DNA of 62,680 nt, from assembly GCA_041687455.1 (NCBI GenBank), contig JAWLBY010000022.1:1-62680 (forward strand). The letters run 5' to 3'. Origin of the DNA: JAWLBY01 sp041687455 (GTDB lineage: Bacteria; Pseudomonadota; Gammaproteobacteria; Xanthomonadales; Xanthomonadaceae). The notes below the pieces were generated by a model. The model saw nothing but the letters and a program-made list of their open reading frames with translations. It was not told the DNA's origin and searched no databases. How positions within the stretch are numbered: the stretch's first letter is position 1; each line of letters opens with the position of its first letter. Positions 7,848-16,598 of the stretch are shown here, piece after piece. The translations under genes were made by a program, and so were the position numbers.

Positions 7848-9911
7848 ATGCTGCAGACTGCCCATGACGCGCTGGCCCGGCGCGACGCCGAAGCCGCGCT
7901 CGCCGCGGCCCGAGCCGCGCTCGACTCCGACCCGGAGCAGGCCGACGCCCACCATGCCCTCGGCCTCGCGCTGCGGCTGAGCGGCCAGTTCGAAGAAGCC
8001 GCCCGCGCACTCGACCGCGCCGCCGAACTGGACCCGGAACGGGCCGCCTACCAGTTCGCGCGCGCCAGCCTGGCGCTGGCCCGGCGTCAGCTCGAAACGG
8101 CCGAGTCAGCCCTCGAACAGACGCTGCAGCTCGACCCGAATCTACTGCCGGCCTATGTGCTGGGCGCCCATCTCGCACTCGGTCACGGCGACCGCGACAA
8201 GGCCGAGGCGCTGACCCGCCGCGCCGAACGCGTCTCGGCCAACCATCCGCTGACGCTGTGCATGCGCGGCAATCTGGCGCTGGCCGCCGGCCAGCATGCC
8301 GAGGCCCAGCGCGAACTGCATCGCGCGGCCGAGCGCGCCCCGGACGAACCGCTGGTGCTGTCGTCGCTGGCGATGGCGTATGTCGCCGCCGGCAATTACG
8401 CCTTCGCCGAGCAGGCGCTGCGGCGCGTGCTCGACCACGACCCGACCGATCTGCGCCTGCGCCGGCTGCTGATCGTCACGCTGAGCCGGCAGCAGCGCAG
8501 CGTCGACGTCGTCGCCGAACTGGACGTGCTGCTCGGCTACGCGCCGGACGACTGGGCCTCGCTGGCATTGCTGGGCGATAGCCGGCTTGCGCTCGGCGAC
8601 CGCGACGGTGCGCTCGAAGCCTACCGCCGCTTGCTGTCCTGCCCAGCCGCGCCGACCGGCGCGCTCGACGCGACACTGCGCAAGCTGGCTGCAAGCGGCG
8701 ACGACGCCGTGCTCGCCAGCCTGCTCGACGAGCGGCTGGCCGCCGCCCCGGACGATGACGGCGTGTGGCAGCGGCGTCTGATGATTGCCGCTGACGCCGA
8801 GCGGCCGGCGCTTGTCGCCCGCTGGCGCGCGGCCCGACCGGCCAGCGCGCTGGCACTGCAGGCCGAGGCATCGGACGCCGAACGTCGTGGCGACCTCGCC
8901 GCCGCCGAGCGCAGCGCCGATCTTGCGCTGGCGATCGACCCGGCGCTGCTGCCGACGGCGTTGATCAAGATTCGCGCCGAGCTGCGGCAGGCACCGGAAC
9001 TGGCGCTGCAGCGGCTGGACGGACTGCTGGCCGACCGCGCCGCGACTCCGGGCACGACCGTCGACGAGGCACTGCTGCGGCTGCGCGCGATCGCGCTGGA
9101 CCGGCTCGGTCGGTATGCCGAGGCGGCCGAGGCGCTGGCCACCGCTGCCGCGCAACACGCCGGCAGCGGTGCTCTGCCGGCACCGCGGCCGGCCGGCCCG
9201 GCCGTCGAAGCGGCCGAGGCGGCCGAGGCGGCCGGCGCCGTCGAGCCGCGCCTGCTGTGGGGTCTGCCGGGCAGCCGGGTATTCGGCCTGGTCGACGCGT
9301 TGCGACAGGTCGCCGGCATCGAGGTGCTGGAAGACCGGTTCGGACGCGGCGCGCGGCCGGACGGCCTGTGGCCGCCGCGCAGCGATGGCGCGGTCGCGAC
9401 CGGTGCCGGCTGGGCGGCTTTGCTGGCCCGGGCCAACCGGCAACCGGAGCAGATCATCGACTGGTTGCCACAGTGGGATCCGCGGATCGGCTCGGCACTG
9501 CCCACGGCACGGCTGCTGGTGGTGCTGGACGACCCGCGCGACCTGCTGCTGAACTGGCTGACCTTCGGCACCGCCAGTGTCGGTGCATCACCGGCCCAGG
9601 ACACCGCCGACTGGCTGCTCGCGGTGCTCGAGCCGCTGGCCGACCGCGTTGCGGCCGGCGATGCGCGGCTGTGCCTGCTCGACAGCACCGCTCTGGCCGC
9701 CGCCGACGGCGACTGGACTGCACAGGTGCAACAGTTCTTTGACCTTCCGGAATGCCCTCCGGCGGACGCTGCTGCCGCGACACCACGAGGCGCCGGCGGG
9801 TTGCCGATGGCGTTCGCGCCGGGCCGCTGGCGACAGTACGCCGCAGCGCTCGAAGCGCCGTTCGCGACGCTGCGTCCGCTGGCCGTCCGGCTCGGCTACC
9901 CGGCCGACTGA
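7848..9911 (+). CDS. TPR protein with degenerate sulfotransferase-like C-terminus
   Basis: A 687-residue protein. Residues 1 to about 430 are tetratricopeptide repeats (alanine-rich helices such as HHALGLALRLSGQFEEAARAL). After an Ala/Pro/Glu-rich linker, residues about 465-687 resemble the sulfotransferase domain of TPR-sulfotransferases. LLWGLPGSRVFGL sits where GLPRSGTT (5'-phosphosulfate loop) is expected, and LDDPRDLLLNWLTFG where RDPRD (3'-phosphate site) is expected; a C-terminal GRWRQYAAAL helix also matches. The first motif has lost the R-S-G-T-T core, so catalysis is doubtful. No signal peptide is seen. A hairpin follows the stop codon. Confidence 0.75.
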   Translation: MLQTAHDALARRDAEAALAAARAALDSDPEQADAHHALGLALRLSGQFEEAARALDRAAELDPERAAYQFARASLALARRQLETAESALEQTLQLDPNLLPAYVLGAHLALGHGDRDKAEALTRRAERVSANHPLTLCMRGNLALAAGQHAEAQRELHRAAERAPDEPLVLSSLAMAYVAAGNYAFAEQALRRVLDHDPTDLRLRRLLIVTLSRQQRSVDVVAELDVLLGYAPDDWASLALLGDSRLALGDRDGALEAYRRLLSCPAAPTGALDATLRKLAASGDDAVLASLLDERLAAAPDDDGVWQRRLMIAADAERPALVARWRAARPASALALQAEASDAERRGDLAAAERSADLALAIDPALLPTALIKIRAELRQAPELALQRLDGLLADRAATPGTTVDEALLRLRAIALDRLGRYAEAAEALATAAAQHAGSGALPAPRPAGPAVEAAEAAEAAGAVEPRLLWGLPGSRVFGLVDALRQVAGIEVLEDRFGRGARPDGLWPPRSDGAVATGAGWAALLARANRQPEQIIDWLPQWDPRIGSALPTARLLVVLDDPRDLLLNWLTFGTASVGASPAQDTADWLLAVLEPLADRVAAGDARLCLLDSTALAAADGDWTAQVQQFFDLPECPPADAAAATPRGAGGLPMAFAPGRWRQYAAALEAPFATLRPLAVRLGYPAD

Positions 9912-9919
9912 GCGGCCGT

Positions 9920-9943
9920 GCCGGTGCCGCTCGCGGCACCGGC
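9920..9943. terminator. Convergent hairpin between the TPR gene and uppP
   Basis: A perfect 10-bp stem (GCCGGTGCCG with CGGCACCGGC) and a 4-base CTCG loop lie in the 57-bp gap between two convergent stop codons. There is no T-run on either strand. It could act as a bidirectional terminator or transcription barrier. Confidence 0.5.
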
Positions 9944-9968
9944 GTTCAGCGGTCGGACACCGTTCCGC

Positions 9969-10760
9969 TCAGGCGCCGGCCGGCAGGCCGAGCAGCAGGC
10001 CGGCACCGAGCACGATCCGGTACCAGGCGAACGCCGTGAAGCGATGCGTCCGGATGTAGCCGAGCAGCCATTTGACGACGATGAAGGCGGTGAACGTCGA
10101 CGCCATGAACGCGATCCCGAACGACGACCAGTCTTCGGCCACGTGTTCGGAGCGGTAGTAGCCGAACAGTTCGTAGGCGCTGGCGGCGAACATGGTCGGA
10201 ATGCCGACCAGGAACGCGAATTCGGTCGCGGCGCCGCGGTCGCGGGTGCCAACCAGCATCGCGATGAAGATCGTCGCCGCCGAACGCGACGTGCCGGGAA
10301 ACACCCCGGCGACGACCTGCGCGATGCCGACCAGCACGGCGACGGTCCAGGTGATCCGGCGGCTGTCCGGCCGGCGCTCGGCGAGCCGCTCGGCCAGCAT
10401 CATCCAGATGCCGCCGAGCACCAGCGCCCAGGCGATCGGGGTGACCGTTTCCGGCAGCTTGAAACCGGCTCTGGCGACGATCAGCCCGAGCACCGCGGTC
10501 ACGCCGAACGCGAGCGCGAGCTTGGCGAGGTAGTCGAACTGCTCCGGCTGCCGCCAGCCGATCAGCAACTGCCACAGCCGCTGGCGGTAGATCAGCACCA
10601 CGGCCAGAATCGCGCCGGCCTGGATCACGATGTTGAACAGATCGGACCGGGCGCCGAGCCAGTATTGCGCGATCAGCAGGTGGCCGGTGCTCGAGATCGG
10701 CAGGAATTCGGTGATGCCTTCGATGATGCCGAGCAGCAGCGCGGCGAGCAGTTCGTTCAC
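9969..10760 (-). CDS. uppP: Undecaprenyl-diphosphatase UppP (BacA)
   Basis: A 263-residue polytopic membrane protein that dephosphorylates undecaprenyl diphosphate to recycle the peptidoglycan and O-antigen lipid carrier. The family motif EGITEFLPISSTGH is at residues 14-27; the second, PGTSRSAAT, matches the usual PGxSRSGxT with Ala for Gly. Several hydrophobic helices and the expected length support the call. The start is GTG 10760: the conserved N-terminus NELLAALLLG begins there, and upstream residues are unlike the family. It is divergent from the mla operon. Confidence 0.95.
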   Translation of the reverse strand: MNELLAALLLGIIEGITEFLPISSTGHLLIAQYWLGARSDLFNIVIQAGAILAVVLIYRQRLWQLLIGWRQPEQFDYLAKLALAFGVTAVLGLIVARAGFKLPETVTPIAWALVLGGIWMMLAERLAERRPDSRRITWTVAVLVGIAQVVAGVFPGTSRSAATIFIAMLVGTRDRGAATEFAFLVGIPTMFAASAYELFGYYRSEHVAEDWSSFGIAFMASTFTAFIVVKWLLGYIRTHRFTAFAWYRIVLGAGLLLGLPAGA

Positions 10761-10909
10761 GTGTCGTGGGCCGGGTCCGTGGCGGAAGTCGGCAAGGATA
10801 CGCCAGCGGTCCTGCTCGCCGGCTGACCGGCCGAGGCCGCTCGGCGACACGATCCGGCGCCCCCTCGCGTTACACTGCGCGCCCTCGTGAATGCTTGCCG
10901 CGCGCCCGG

Positions 10910-11719
10910 ATGACCGCCCGCCCCAGCCCCGACGACCGCCCCGACGCCGCGATCAGCTTCGATCGCGTCGAGCTGCGCCGTGGCTCGCGGACGATTCTGC
11001 GCGAGGCCAGCCTGACGATCCCGTCCGGCAGCGTCACCGCCGTGCTCGGCCCGAGCGGCGCCGGCAAGTCCACGCTGCTGTATGCGGTGACCGGCGAACT
11101 GGCCGCCAGCGGCGGCCGCGTCGAGGTGCTCGGCGAATCGATGCCGCGACCGTCGCATGCGGCGCTGTTTGCCCTGCGCCGGCGGATGGGCGTGCTGCTG
11201 CAGGGCAACGGCCTGCTGACTGACCTGTCGGTGTTCGAGAACGTCGCGCTGCCGCTGCGCGCGCACACCGACCTGCCGGAGCCGGTGCTGGCCGAGCTGG
11301 TCCACATGAAGCTCGCCGCGGTCGGACTCGGCGAAGCCGGCGCACTGCTGCCGCAGGAGCTGTCCGGCGGCATGGCGCGGCGCGTCGCGCTGGCCCGCGC
11401 GCTGGTGCTCGATCCGCCACTGATGCTGTACGACGAGCCGCTGACCGGCCTCGACCCGATCGCCTGCGGCGTGATCCTCGACCTGATCCGGCGGCTCAAC
11501 GACAGCCTCGGTCTGACCAGCGTCGTGATCACCCATCACGTCGCCGAAACGCTGAAATACGCCGACCGCGCGATCGTGGTCGCCAATGGCGGCGTCGCAT
11601 TCGACGGCACGCCCGACGCGCTGGCCGCCACCGACGATCCGCTGCTGCGGCAGTTCCTCGACGGCGAGCCGGACGGGCCGATCGGCTTCGACTACCGGCG
11701 CGGAGCGGCCCATGCGTGA
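10910..11719 (+). CDS. mlaF: Mla phospholipid transport ATPase MlaF
   Basis: A 269-residue ABC ATPase. Walker A is GPSGAGKST at 47-55, the signature is LSGGMARR, Walker B is LMLYDEP, and a switch histidine lies in ITHH. With MlaE it forms the inner-membrane engine of retrograde phospholipid transport, which keeps the outer membrane asymmetric. It is the first gene of a mlaFEDCBA operon and overlaps mlaE by 8 bp. A TACACT hexamer at 10871 may be the -10 box. The ATG at 10910 gives the family-typical N-terminus. Confidence 0.93.
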   Translation: MTARPSPDDRPDAAISFDRVELRRGSRTILREASLTIPSGSVTAVLGPSGAGKSTLLYAVTGELAASGGRVEVLGESMPRPSHAALFALRRRMGVLLQGNGLLTDLSVFENVALPLRAHTDLPEPVLAELVHMKLAAVGLGEAGALLPQELSGGMARRVALARALVLDPPLMLYDEPLTGLDPIACGVILDLIRRLNDSLGLTSVVITHHVAETLKYADRAIVVANGGVAFDGTPDALAATDDPLLRQFLDGEPDGPIGFDYRRGAAHA

Positions 11720-12452
11720 GGTGTTCGTCGAGATCGGCCGCTTCGGCCTGTTCCTGCTGCGGATCGTCACGTCGCTGCGACTGGTGCGCGGCCAGTTCGG
11801 CGACATCGTCCGGCAGTTCTACAGCGTCGGCGCACGCTCGGTGCCGATCATTGCGGTCGGCGGCGCGTTCGTCGGTCTGGTCATGGCGCTGCAGGGCTAT
11901 CGCAGCCTCGAGGCGTTCGGCGCCGGCAATGCGCTCGGCACGCTGCTCGGCCTGTCGCTGTACCGCGAACTCGGCCCGGTGCTGACCGCGATCCTTTTCT
12001 GCGGCCGCGCCGGCTCGTCGATGGCGGCCGAGCTCGGCCTGATGCGCGCGACCGACCAGATCACCGCACTGTCGATGATGGCGATCGATCCGGTCGGCAA
12101 GGTCGTCGCGCCGCGCTTCGTCGCCGGCCTGATCGGCGTGCCGCTGCTGACCGCGGTGTTCTGCGCGTTCGCGATCCTCGGCGGCTACCTGCAGGCGGTC
12201 TGGGTGCTCGGCATCGACAGCGGCCATTTCTGGGGCTCGCTGCGCAGCAGCATCGACCTGGTCGACGATCTCGGCCAGGCGTTCGTCAAGGCCGGCGCGT
12301 TCGGCCTGGTCTGCTCGCTGATCGCCACCCACGTCGGATACCACGCCGAGCCAACCATCGAGGGCACCTCGGTCGCGACCACCCGCGCCGTCGTGCATGG
12401 CTCGCTGATGGTGCTGTTCCTCGATTTCATCCTCAGTGCAACGCTTTACTAG
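11712..12452 (+). CDS. mlaE: Mla phospholipid transport permease MlaE
   Basis: A 246-residue MlaE/YrbE permease with the family features: an N-terminal amphipathic stretch, about five hydrophobic segments, and the motifs GAFVGLVMALQGY, YRELGPVLTAILFCGRAGSSMAAELG and ATRAVVHG. It forms the membrane core through which MlaF energises lipid movement. The start overlaps the mlaF stop by 8 bp. A REP-like palindrome separates it from mlaD. Confidence 0.95.
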   Translation: MREVFVEIGRFGLFLLRIVTSLRLVRGQFGDIVRQFYSVGARSVPIIAVGGAFVGLVMALQGYRSLEAFGAGNALGTLLGLSLYRELGPVLTAILFCGRAGSSMAAELGLMRATDQITALSMMAIDPVGKVVAPRFVAGLIGVPLLTAVFCAFAILGGYLQAVWVLGIDSGHFWGSLRSSIDLVDDLGQAFVKAGAFGLVCSLIATHVGYHAEPTIEGTSVATTRAVVHGSLMVLFLDFILSATLY

Positions 12453-12466
12453 CCGGGAGTGGGGTC

Positions 12467-12530
12467 GGGGATTCGGGAGTCGTAGACGCAGGAGCGAAGC
12501 GCGCCGCGCTGTTACGAATCCCGAATCCCC
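12467..12530. repeat. REP-like palindrome within the mla operon
   Basis: The arms 12467-12484 (GGGGATTCGGGAGTCGTA) and 12513-12530 (TACGAATCCCGAATCCCC) pair at 16 of 18 positions around a 28-base loop. CCAATCCCGATTCCC continues the same motif to 12542. GGGATTCGGG units of this kind are common as dispersed intergenic repeats in Xanthomonadales (general knowledge). Its place between mlaE and mlaD suggests it could set mRNA stability or the expression ratio along the operon. Confidence 0.75.
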
Positions 12531-12560
12531 AATCCCGATTCCCGCGACCGGAGGTCGCAA

Positions 12561-13031
12561 ATGAACAAACTCGAATGGAGCGTCGGCGCATTCATCGTGC
12601 TCGGGTTCGCCTGTGCGCTGGTGCTGGCGTTCGCATCGACCAATTCGCAGGACCGGATCGGCGGTGGCAGCTACGAGGTGACCGCCCGGTTCAGCAATCT
12701 CGGTGAACTGAAGGCGCGCGCGCCGGTCAAGATTGCCGGGGTCCGGGTCGGCGAGGTCGCGTCGATCGCACTCGATCCGCAGAGTTACGACGCGATCGTG
12801 ACGCTGCGGTTGGCCGCCGCGGCCGGCGAGCTGCCGGCGGACACGTCGGCGGCGATCTACACCAGCGGCCTGCTCGGCGAACGCTACATCGGGCTGTCGC
12901 CGGGCGGCGATCCCGAGCCGCTCGGCCCGGGCGACGAGATCATGCTGACCCAGTCCGCGGTCGTGCTCGAACAACTGATCGGCAAGTACATGTTCGGCGG
13001 CGACGACAAGCCCGCCCCGTCCACCGAATGA
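12561..13031 (+). CDS. mlaD: Mla MCE-domain protein MlaD
   Basis: A 156-residue protein with one N-terminal membrane helix (about 6-26) and a single MCE domain (about 38-115; VTARFSNLGELKARAPVKIAGVRVG, TSGLLGERYIGL). MlaD forms the periplasmic hexameric ring that hands phospholipids between MlaC and MlaFE. A strong Shine-Dalgarno (CCGGAGGT) precedes the ATG. The length is slightly below the E. coli protein and lacks a long C-terminal tail. Confidence 0.93.
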   Translation: MNKLEWSVGAFIVLGFACALVLAFASTNSQDRIGGGSYEVTARFSNLGELKARAPVKIAGVRVGEVASIALDPQSYDAIVTLRLAAAAGELPADTSAAIYTSGLLGERYIGLSPGGDPEPLGPGDEIMLTQSAVVLEQLIGKYMFGGDDKPAPSTE

Positions 13032-13066
13032 CCGGCCGCCATGGCCCCAACCCGACGAGATCGACG

Positions 13067-13675
13067 ATGCGTGTTTTCCTGATCGGCCTGATGATTTGGA
13101 GCGTGGCGGCGCTGGCGCAGGCGACGCCGGGCGATTCGCCGAGCGCGCTGGTCAAGACGCACTCGGAGCAGATCCTGCAGGCGCTGGACGCCCGCCGGGC
13201 CGAGTTCCGCCGCTCGCCGGAGACGTTGCAGCAGTTCATCCGGAGCGAACTCGAGGAATTGTTCGACCGCGACTACTCGGCCCGGCTGGTGCTCGGCCGG
13301 CACTCGCGCTCGGCCTCGCCGGACCAGGTGCAGGCGTTCGGCGTCGCGCTGACCGACAACCTGCTCGACCGCTACGGCAACGCGTTGCTGGACGTCGATC
13401 CGGGCCTGACGGTCCGGATCCGCGGCGAGACCCCGCTGCAGGATGGCCGGCTGGTGCGCGTCGCGACCGAGGTCGAACGGCGCAGCGGCGCGCCGGTGCC
13501 GGTCGACTACATGTTCCGGCAGACCGACGACGGTTGGCGCGCATTCGACGTGATCGTCGAGGGCGTGTCGTACGTGCAGACCTACCGCAACCAGTTCGAC
13601 GAACTGCTGCGGCATGAGAAACTGGACGCCGTGACCGCCCGGCTGGCCGATGGAACGCTCAGTGTCCGCGAATGA
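13067..13675 (+). CDS. mlaC: Periplasmic phospholipid carrier MlaC
   Basis: A 202-residue MlaC (Ttg2D) family protein with an N-terminal signal peptide ending at about AALAQA. The family pattern is clear: FDRDYSARLVLG, the central region carrying DYMFRQTDDGWRAFDVIVEGVS, and YVQTYRNQFDELL. It ferries phospholipids across the periplasm between the MlaA complex and MlaD. The ATG at 13067 places the signal peptide at the N-terminus. Its 3' end overlaps mlaB by 26 bp. Confidence 0.93.
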   Translation: MRVFLIGLMIWSVAALAQATPGDSPSALVKTHSEQILQALDARRAEFRRSPETLQQFIRSELEELFDRDYSARLVLGRHSRSASPDQVQAFGVALTDNLLDRYGNALLDVDPGLTVRIRGETPLQDGRLVRVATEVERRSGAPVPVDYMFRQTDDGWRAFDVIVEGVSYVQTYRNQFDELLRHEKLDAVTARLADGTLSVRE

Positions 13676-13931
13676 GGTGCTGGCGCTCGCCGGCGACCTG
13701 ACCGTGCAGACTGCGCCGGCGCGCTACCGCGACTGGTCGTCGCGGCTGGCCGGCGTGTCGACGCTCGATCTCGGCGGCTTGCGGGCGATCGACTCGGCCG
13801 GCGTCGCGGTGGTGCTGGCGCTGCGCCGGCAGGCCGAGCAGGCGCATGGCCGGCGTCCGGCGCTTGCCGCAGTGCCGGCCCGTTTTCACCAGCTCTGCGT
13901 CGCCCACCGGGTCGACTGCAACGGGAACTGA
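13650..13931 (+). CDS. mlaB: STAS-domain protein MlaB
   Basis: A 93-residue STAS-domain protein. The core LDLGGLRAIDSAGVAVVLAL contains the conserved serine of the STAS loop. MlaB binds MlaF in the cytoplasm and is needed for assembly and activity of the MlaFEDB complex. The start lies inside the mlaC coding end, so translation is probably coupled. mlaA starts 1 bp after its stop. Confidence 0.88.
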   Translation: MERSVSANEVLALAGDLTVQTAPARYRDWSSRLAGVSTLDLGGLRAIDSAGVAVVLALRRQAEQAHGRRPALAAVPARFHQLCVAHRVDCNGN

Positions 13932-13932
13932 C

Positions 13933-14736
13933 ATGCCCAGTCCGCTTCGCTGCCTGCTGTTGACCCTGGCGATGGCCATGCCGGCCGTGCCGGCGCTGGC
14001 GACCGAACCGGTGGCCGAACCGGCACTCGAGTCCGCCCGCGAGCTGCCGCCGGTGCCGCACGACAGCGCCGCACTCGACCCATGGGAGCCGTTCAACCGG
14101 CGTGTCTACCGCTTCAACCGTGGCTTCGACCGGCTGCTGTTCCTGCCGGTCGCACGAACCTACCAGCGGATCACGCCGCCGCCGCTGCGCCGCGGCGTGA
14201 CGAATTTCTTCGACAATCTGATGCAGCCGGTGTCGGCGCTGAACCTGCTGCTGCAGGGCAAGCCGGGCCAGGCCGGCACGGCGCTGGGCCGCTTCACGCT
14301 GAACGCCACGCTCGGGATCGGTGGCATCTTCGATCCGGCCGACGAGGCCGGAATTCCGCACCGCAGCGTCGATTTCGGCCAGACCTTCGCCCGCTGGGGC
14401 TGGCAGCGCTCGCGCTATGTCGTGCTGCCGGTGTTCGGTCCGTCGACTGCCCGCGACGCGCTCGGCAAGGGCGTCAACAGCCGGTTCAGCCCGGTATCCG
14501 AACTGGCCCGCCGCGAAGGCGCCGAGTTCAGCCTGCTGTACGGAATCGACGCCCGCGCCCGCGCGCTGTCGGCCGAGGCGATGCTCGCCGACGCGCCGGA
14601 CGAGTACACGCTGGTCCGCGATGCCTATCTGCAGTACCGCCGCTGCCAGATCGTCGACTGCTCGGAAGAGCTGCCGGACTATCTGCTGCCGGACTACGAG
14701 TTCGAGATCCCCGATTTCGAGACCCTGCGACGCTGA
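13933..14736 (+). CDS. mlaA: MlaA (VacJ) outer-membrane phospholipid extraction protein
   Basis: A 267-residue MlaA/VacJ family protein. DPWEPFNRRVYRFN, the TNFFDNLMQPVSALN block, GIGGIFDPA and DFGQTFARWG are diagnostic. MlaA removes misplaced phospholipids from the outer leaflet of the outer membrane and passes them to MlaC. The N-terminus is a signal peptide ending PALA (signal-peptidase-I-like). There is no lipobox cysteine; the only early cysteine (residue 7) lies before the hydrophobic core. Unlike the E. coli lipoprotein, this form is probably not acylated. It is the sixth gene of one mla operon. Confidence 0.92.
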   Translation: MPSPLRCLLLTLAMAMPAVPALATEPVAEPALESARELPPVPHDSAALDPWEPFNRRVYRFNRGFDRLLFLPVARTYQRITPPPLRRGVTNFFDNLMQPVSALNLLLQGKPGQAGTALGRFTLNATLGIGGIFDPADEAGIPHRSVDFGQTFARWGWQRSRYVVLPVFGPSTARDALGKGVNSRFSPVSELARREGAEFSLLYGIDARARALSAEAMLADAPDEYTLVRDAYLQYRRCQIVDCSEELPDYLLPDYEFEIPDFETLRR

Positions 14737-14772
14737 CCGGCGCGGCCTGCGCGCCACGATGGAGCCCCGCCG

Positions 14773-15369
14773 ATGACCGACACCGACCCCAACACGGTCA
14801 CCGAGGCGCAGGCCGAAGCCGCGGTCCGCACACTGTTGCGCTGGGCCGGCGACGATCCGGACCGCGAGGGCTTGCGCGACACCCCGGCCCGCGTCGTCCG
14901 CGCCTATCGCGACTGGTTTTCCGGCTACGGCCTCGATCCGGGCGAGTACCTGCGGCGGACGTTCGAGGAAGTCGCCGGCTACGACGAACTGATCGTGCTG
15001 CGCGACATCGAGTTCGAGAGCCATTGCGAGCATCACATGGCTCCGATCATCGGCCGCGCCCACGTCGGCTACCTGCCGAACCGGCGGGTGGTCGGGATCA
15101 GCAAGCTGGCCCGGGTGGTCGAGGTGTTCGCGCGGCGCTTCCAGGTGCAGGAAAAGATGACCGCCGAGATTGCCGCGGCAATCGACGACGTGCTGCAGCC
15201 GCGCGGCGTCGGCGTCATGATCGAGGCAAGTCACCAGTGCATGACCACCCGCGGCGTGCACAAGCGCGGCGTCAGCATGGTGACCAGCCAGATGCTCGGC
15301 GCGTTCCGCGACGACGGCCGGACCCGCGCGGAGTTCCTCGAGCTGATCGGCCGTCGCAGCGGGCGCTGA
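14773..15369 (+). CDS. folE: GTP cyclohydrolase I
   Basis: A 198-residue GTP cyclohydrolase I, the first step from GTP to dihydroneopterin triphosphate for folate. The zinc-binding and active-site motifs SHCEHHM and HQCMTTRGVHK are intact, as is GISKLARVVEVFARR. The length is normal. It follows mlaA by 36 bp and could be read from the same transcript, although the functions are unrelated. Confidence 0.95.
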   Translation: MTDTDPNTVTEAQAEAAVRTLLRWAGDDPDREGLRDTPARVVRAYRDWFSGYGLDPGEYLRRTFEEVAGYDELIVLRDIEFESHCEHHMAPIIGRAHVGYLPNRRVVGISKLARVVEVFARRFQVQEKMTAEIAAAIDDVLQPRGVGVMIEASHQCMTTRGVHKRGVSMVTSQMLGAFRDDGRTRAEFLELIGRRSGR

Positions 15370-15429
15370 CGCGCGGCAAGCCCGGCCGCGTCGTCGCCGG
15401 CAACCGGGCGACAGGACGCGCGTCGACGG

Positions 15430-15930
15430 TCAGGGATTCTCGAACGCGTCGAAGAACACGTGGCCGCGATCGGCCCGATCGAGCCCTTTGCAGTGCCCGC
15501 GGCGGAACGGAAACGGCACCGCGCCGGCACAGACCGTGTCGCCGTTCGGCGTGTCGGCCAGCACCACCAGGCTGCCGTCACAGGCCGCGATCGTCAGCGT
15601 CGCCGCACCGCCGCCGACGATCCGCAGGTCGAACCGGTCGGCGTCGAGCTGATCGAGCAGCTCGCCGTAGCGCAGGCTGGTCAGGTTCGCTTCTTCGAGC
15701 AGACCGCTGGGGTGCTGGCAGTCGTTCGCGGCCAGATAGGCGCGCAGGTAGAAGCCGTTGTCGCCGCGCGGGTGCAGCTCGATCGGCGTCATGCCGTCCT
15801 GGCCCGGGCGGTCGAATACGTGGTAACGGCCGTCGATGACGAAGTAGCCTGGCTGATCGATCGTGACGGTCACGGCGGCGCCGGGGCCGGCCAGGGCCAG
15901 CAGCAGCGATCCGATCCACAGTCTCGGCAT
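15430..15930 (-). CDS. Secreted protein of unknown function
   Basis: I do not recognise this 166-residue protein. It has a clear signal peptide (MPRLWIGSLLLALAGPGAA) followed by an all-beta-looking region. Four cysteines (DCQH, ACDGS, VCAGA, HCKGL) could form two disulfides, which fits a periplasmic or secreted location. A GGGAG Shine-Dalgarno precedes the ATG. It is convergent with folE. Confidence 0.65.
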   Translation of the reverse strand: MPRLWIGSLLLALAGPGAAVTVTIDQPGYFVIDGRYHVFDRPGQDGMTPIELHPRGDNGFYLRAYLAANDCQHPSGLLEEANLTSLRYGELLDQLDADRFDLRIVGGGAATLTIAACDGSLVVLADTPNGDTVCAGAVPFPFRRGHCKGLDRADRGHVFFDAFENP

Positions 15931-16244
15931 TGCGCTCTCCCGCTCGGTATCAGCAGCGATTCATGCTAGGCCGAACGCGCCCGGCAGACGCGACCGTCGG
16001 AACCGGCCGGCCGACCGCTCGCACGCTCCGAGGCGCAAAGTTGTAGATCCGTTCGCACTCCGTGGCCACAGTCGGCGGCGCGCTGTGCCGTGCCGGTACC
16101 CTATCCGCCGCGCTCGGTCAGGTCCGTGTGCGCAACCGGGCGAGTGCGGTAGGAATCATCTATCGAAAGCGCAGAAACGAGCGATTGGACTCGACGCCGG
16201 CCCGGCCCAAGAATGCAAGCCAGTCGCATTCGGAGGCCGCCACG
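15931..16244. other. Intergenic stretch without a recognised gene
   Basis: These 314 bp separate the divergent secreted-protein and DUF2061 genes and should hold both promoters. I see no convincing ORF, RNA or strong sigma-70 promoter; an AGGAG-like Shine-Dalgarno for the DUF2061 gene lies at its right end. Confidence 0.4.
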
Positions 16245-16442
16245 ATGACCAAGACGCTGAGCTTCGCTGTGCTGCATGTCGGCGTCGCGTTTACGGTCGG
16301 CCTGCTGATGACCGGCGATCCGTGGGTCGGCGGCGCGCTGGCGCTGGTCGAGCCGGCCTGCAATACCGTCGCCTACCACTTCCACGAACGGCTCTGGAGC
16401 CGGGGCCGCCTGCCGACTGCAGCGCCGGCACTGTCGCTGTGA
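16245..16442 (+). CDS. DUF2061 small membrane protein
   Basis: A 65-residue protein matching DUF2061: LSFAVLHVGVAFTVGLLMTG and ALALVEPACNTVAYHFHERLW, with two short hydrophobic helices. The function is unknown; such proteins are small inner-membrane polypeptides. A longer frame continues upstream to 16062, but ATG 16245 follows a GGAGG at 16232-16236 and matches the family start. Confidence 0.8.
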   Translation: MTKTLSFAVLHVGVAFTVGLLMTGDPWVGGALALVEPACNTVAYHFHERLWSRGRLPTAAPALSL

Positions 16443-16598
16443 GACATGCGGGAAGGCCCACTGCCCGTTCGATCTGCTACACAGCGCGCGGAGCGGCGCG
16501 CTGCAGCTTGCCCGGCCGATCGGCGATTCGTCGCCTCGCGCGCGAGAAAAGCCCGCCGATCAGCCGGCCCCGGACGCCCGGACCTGCCGGGCGCCGGG

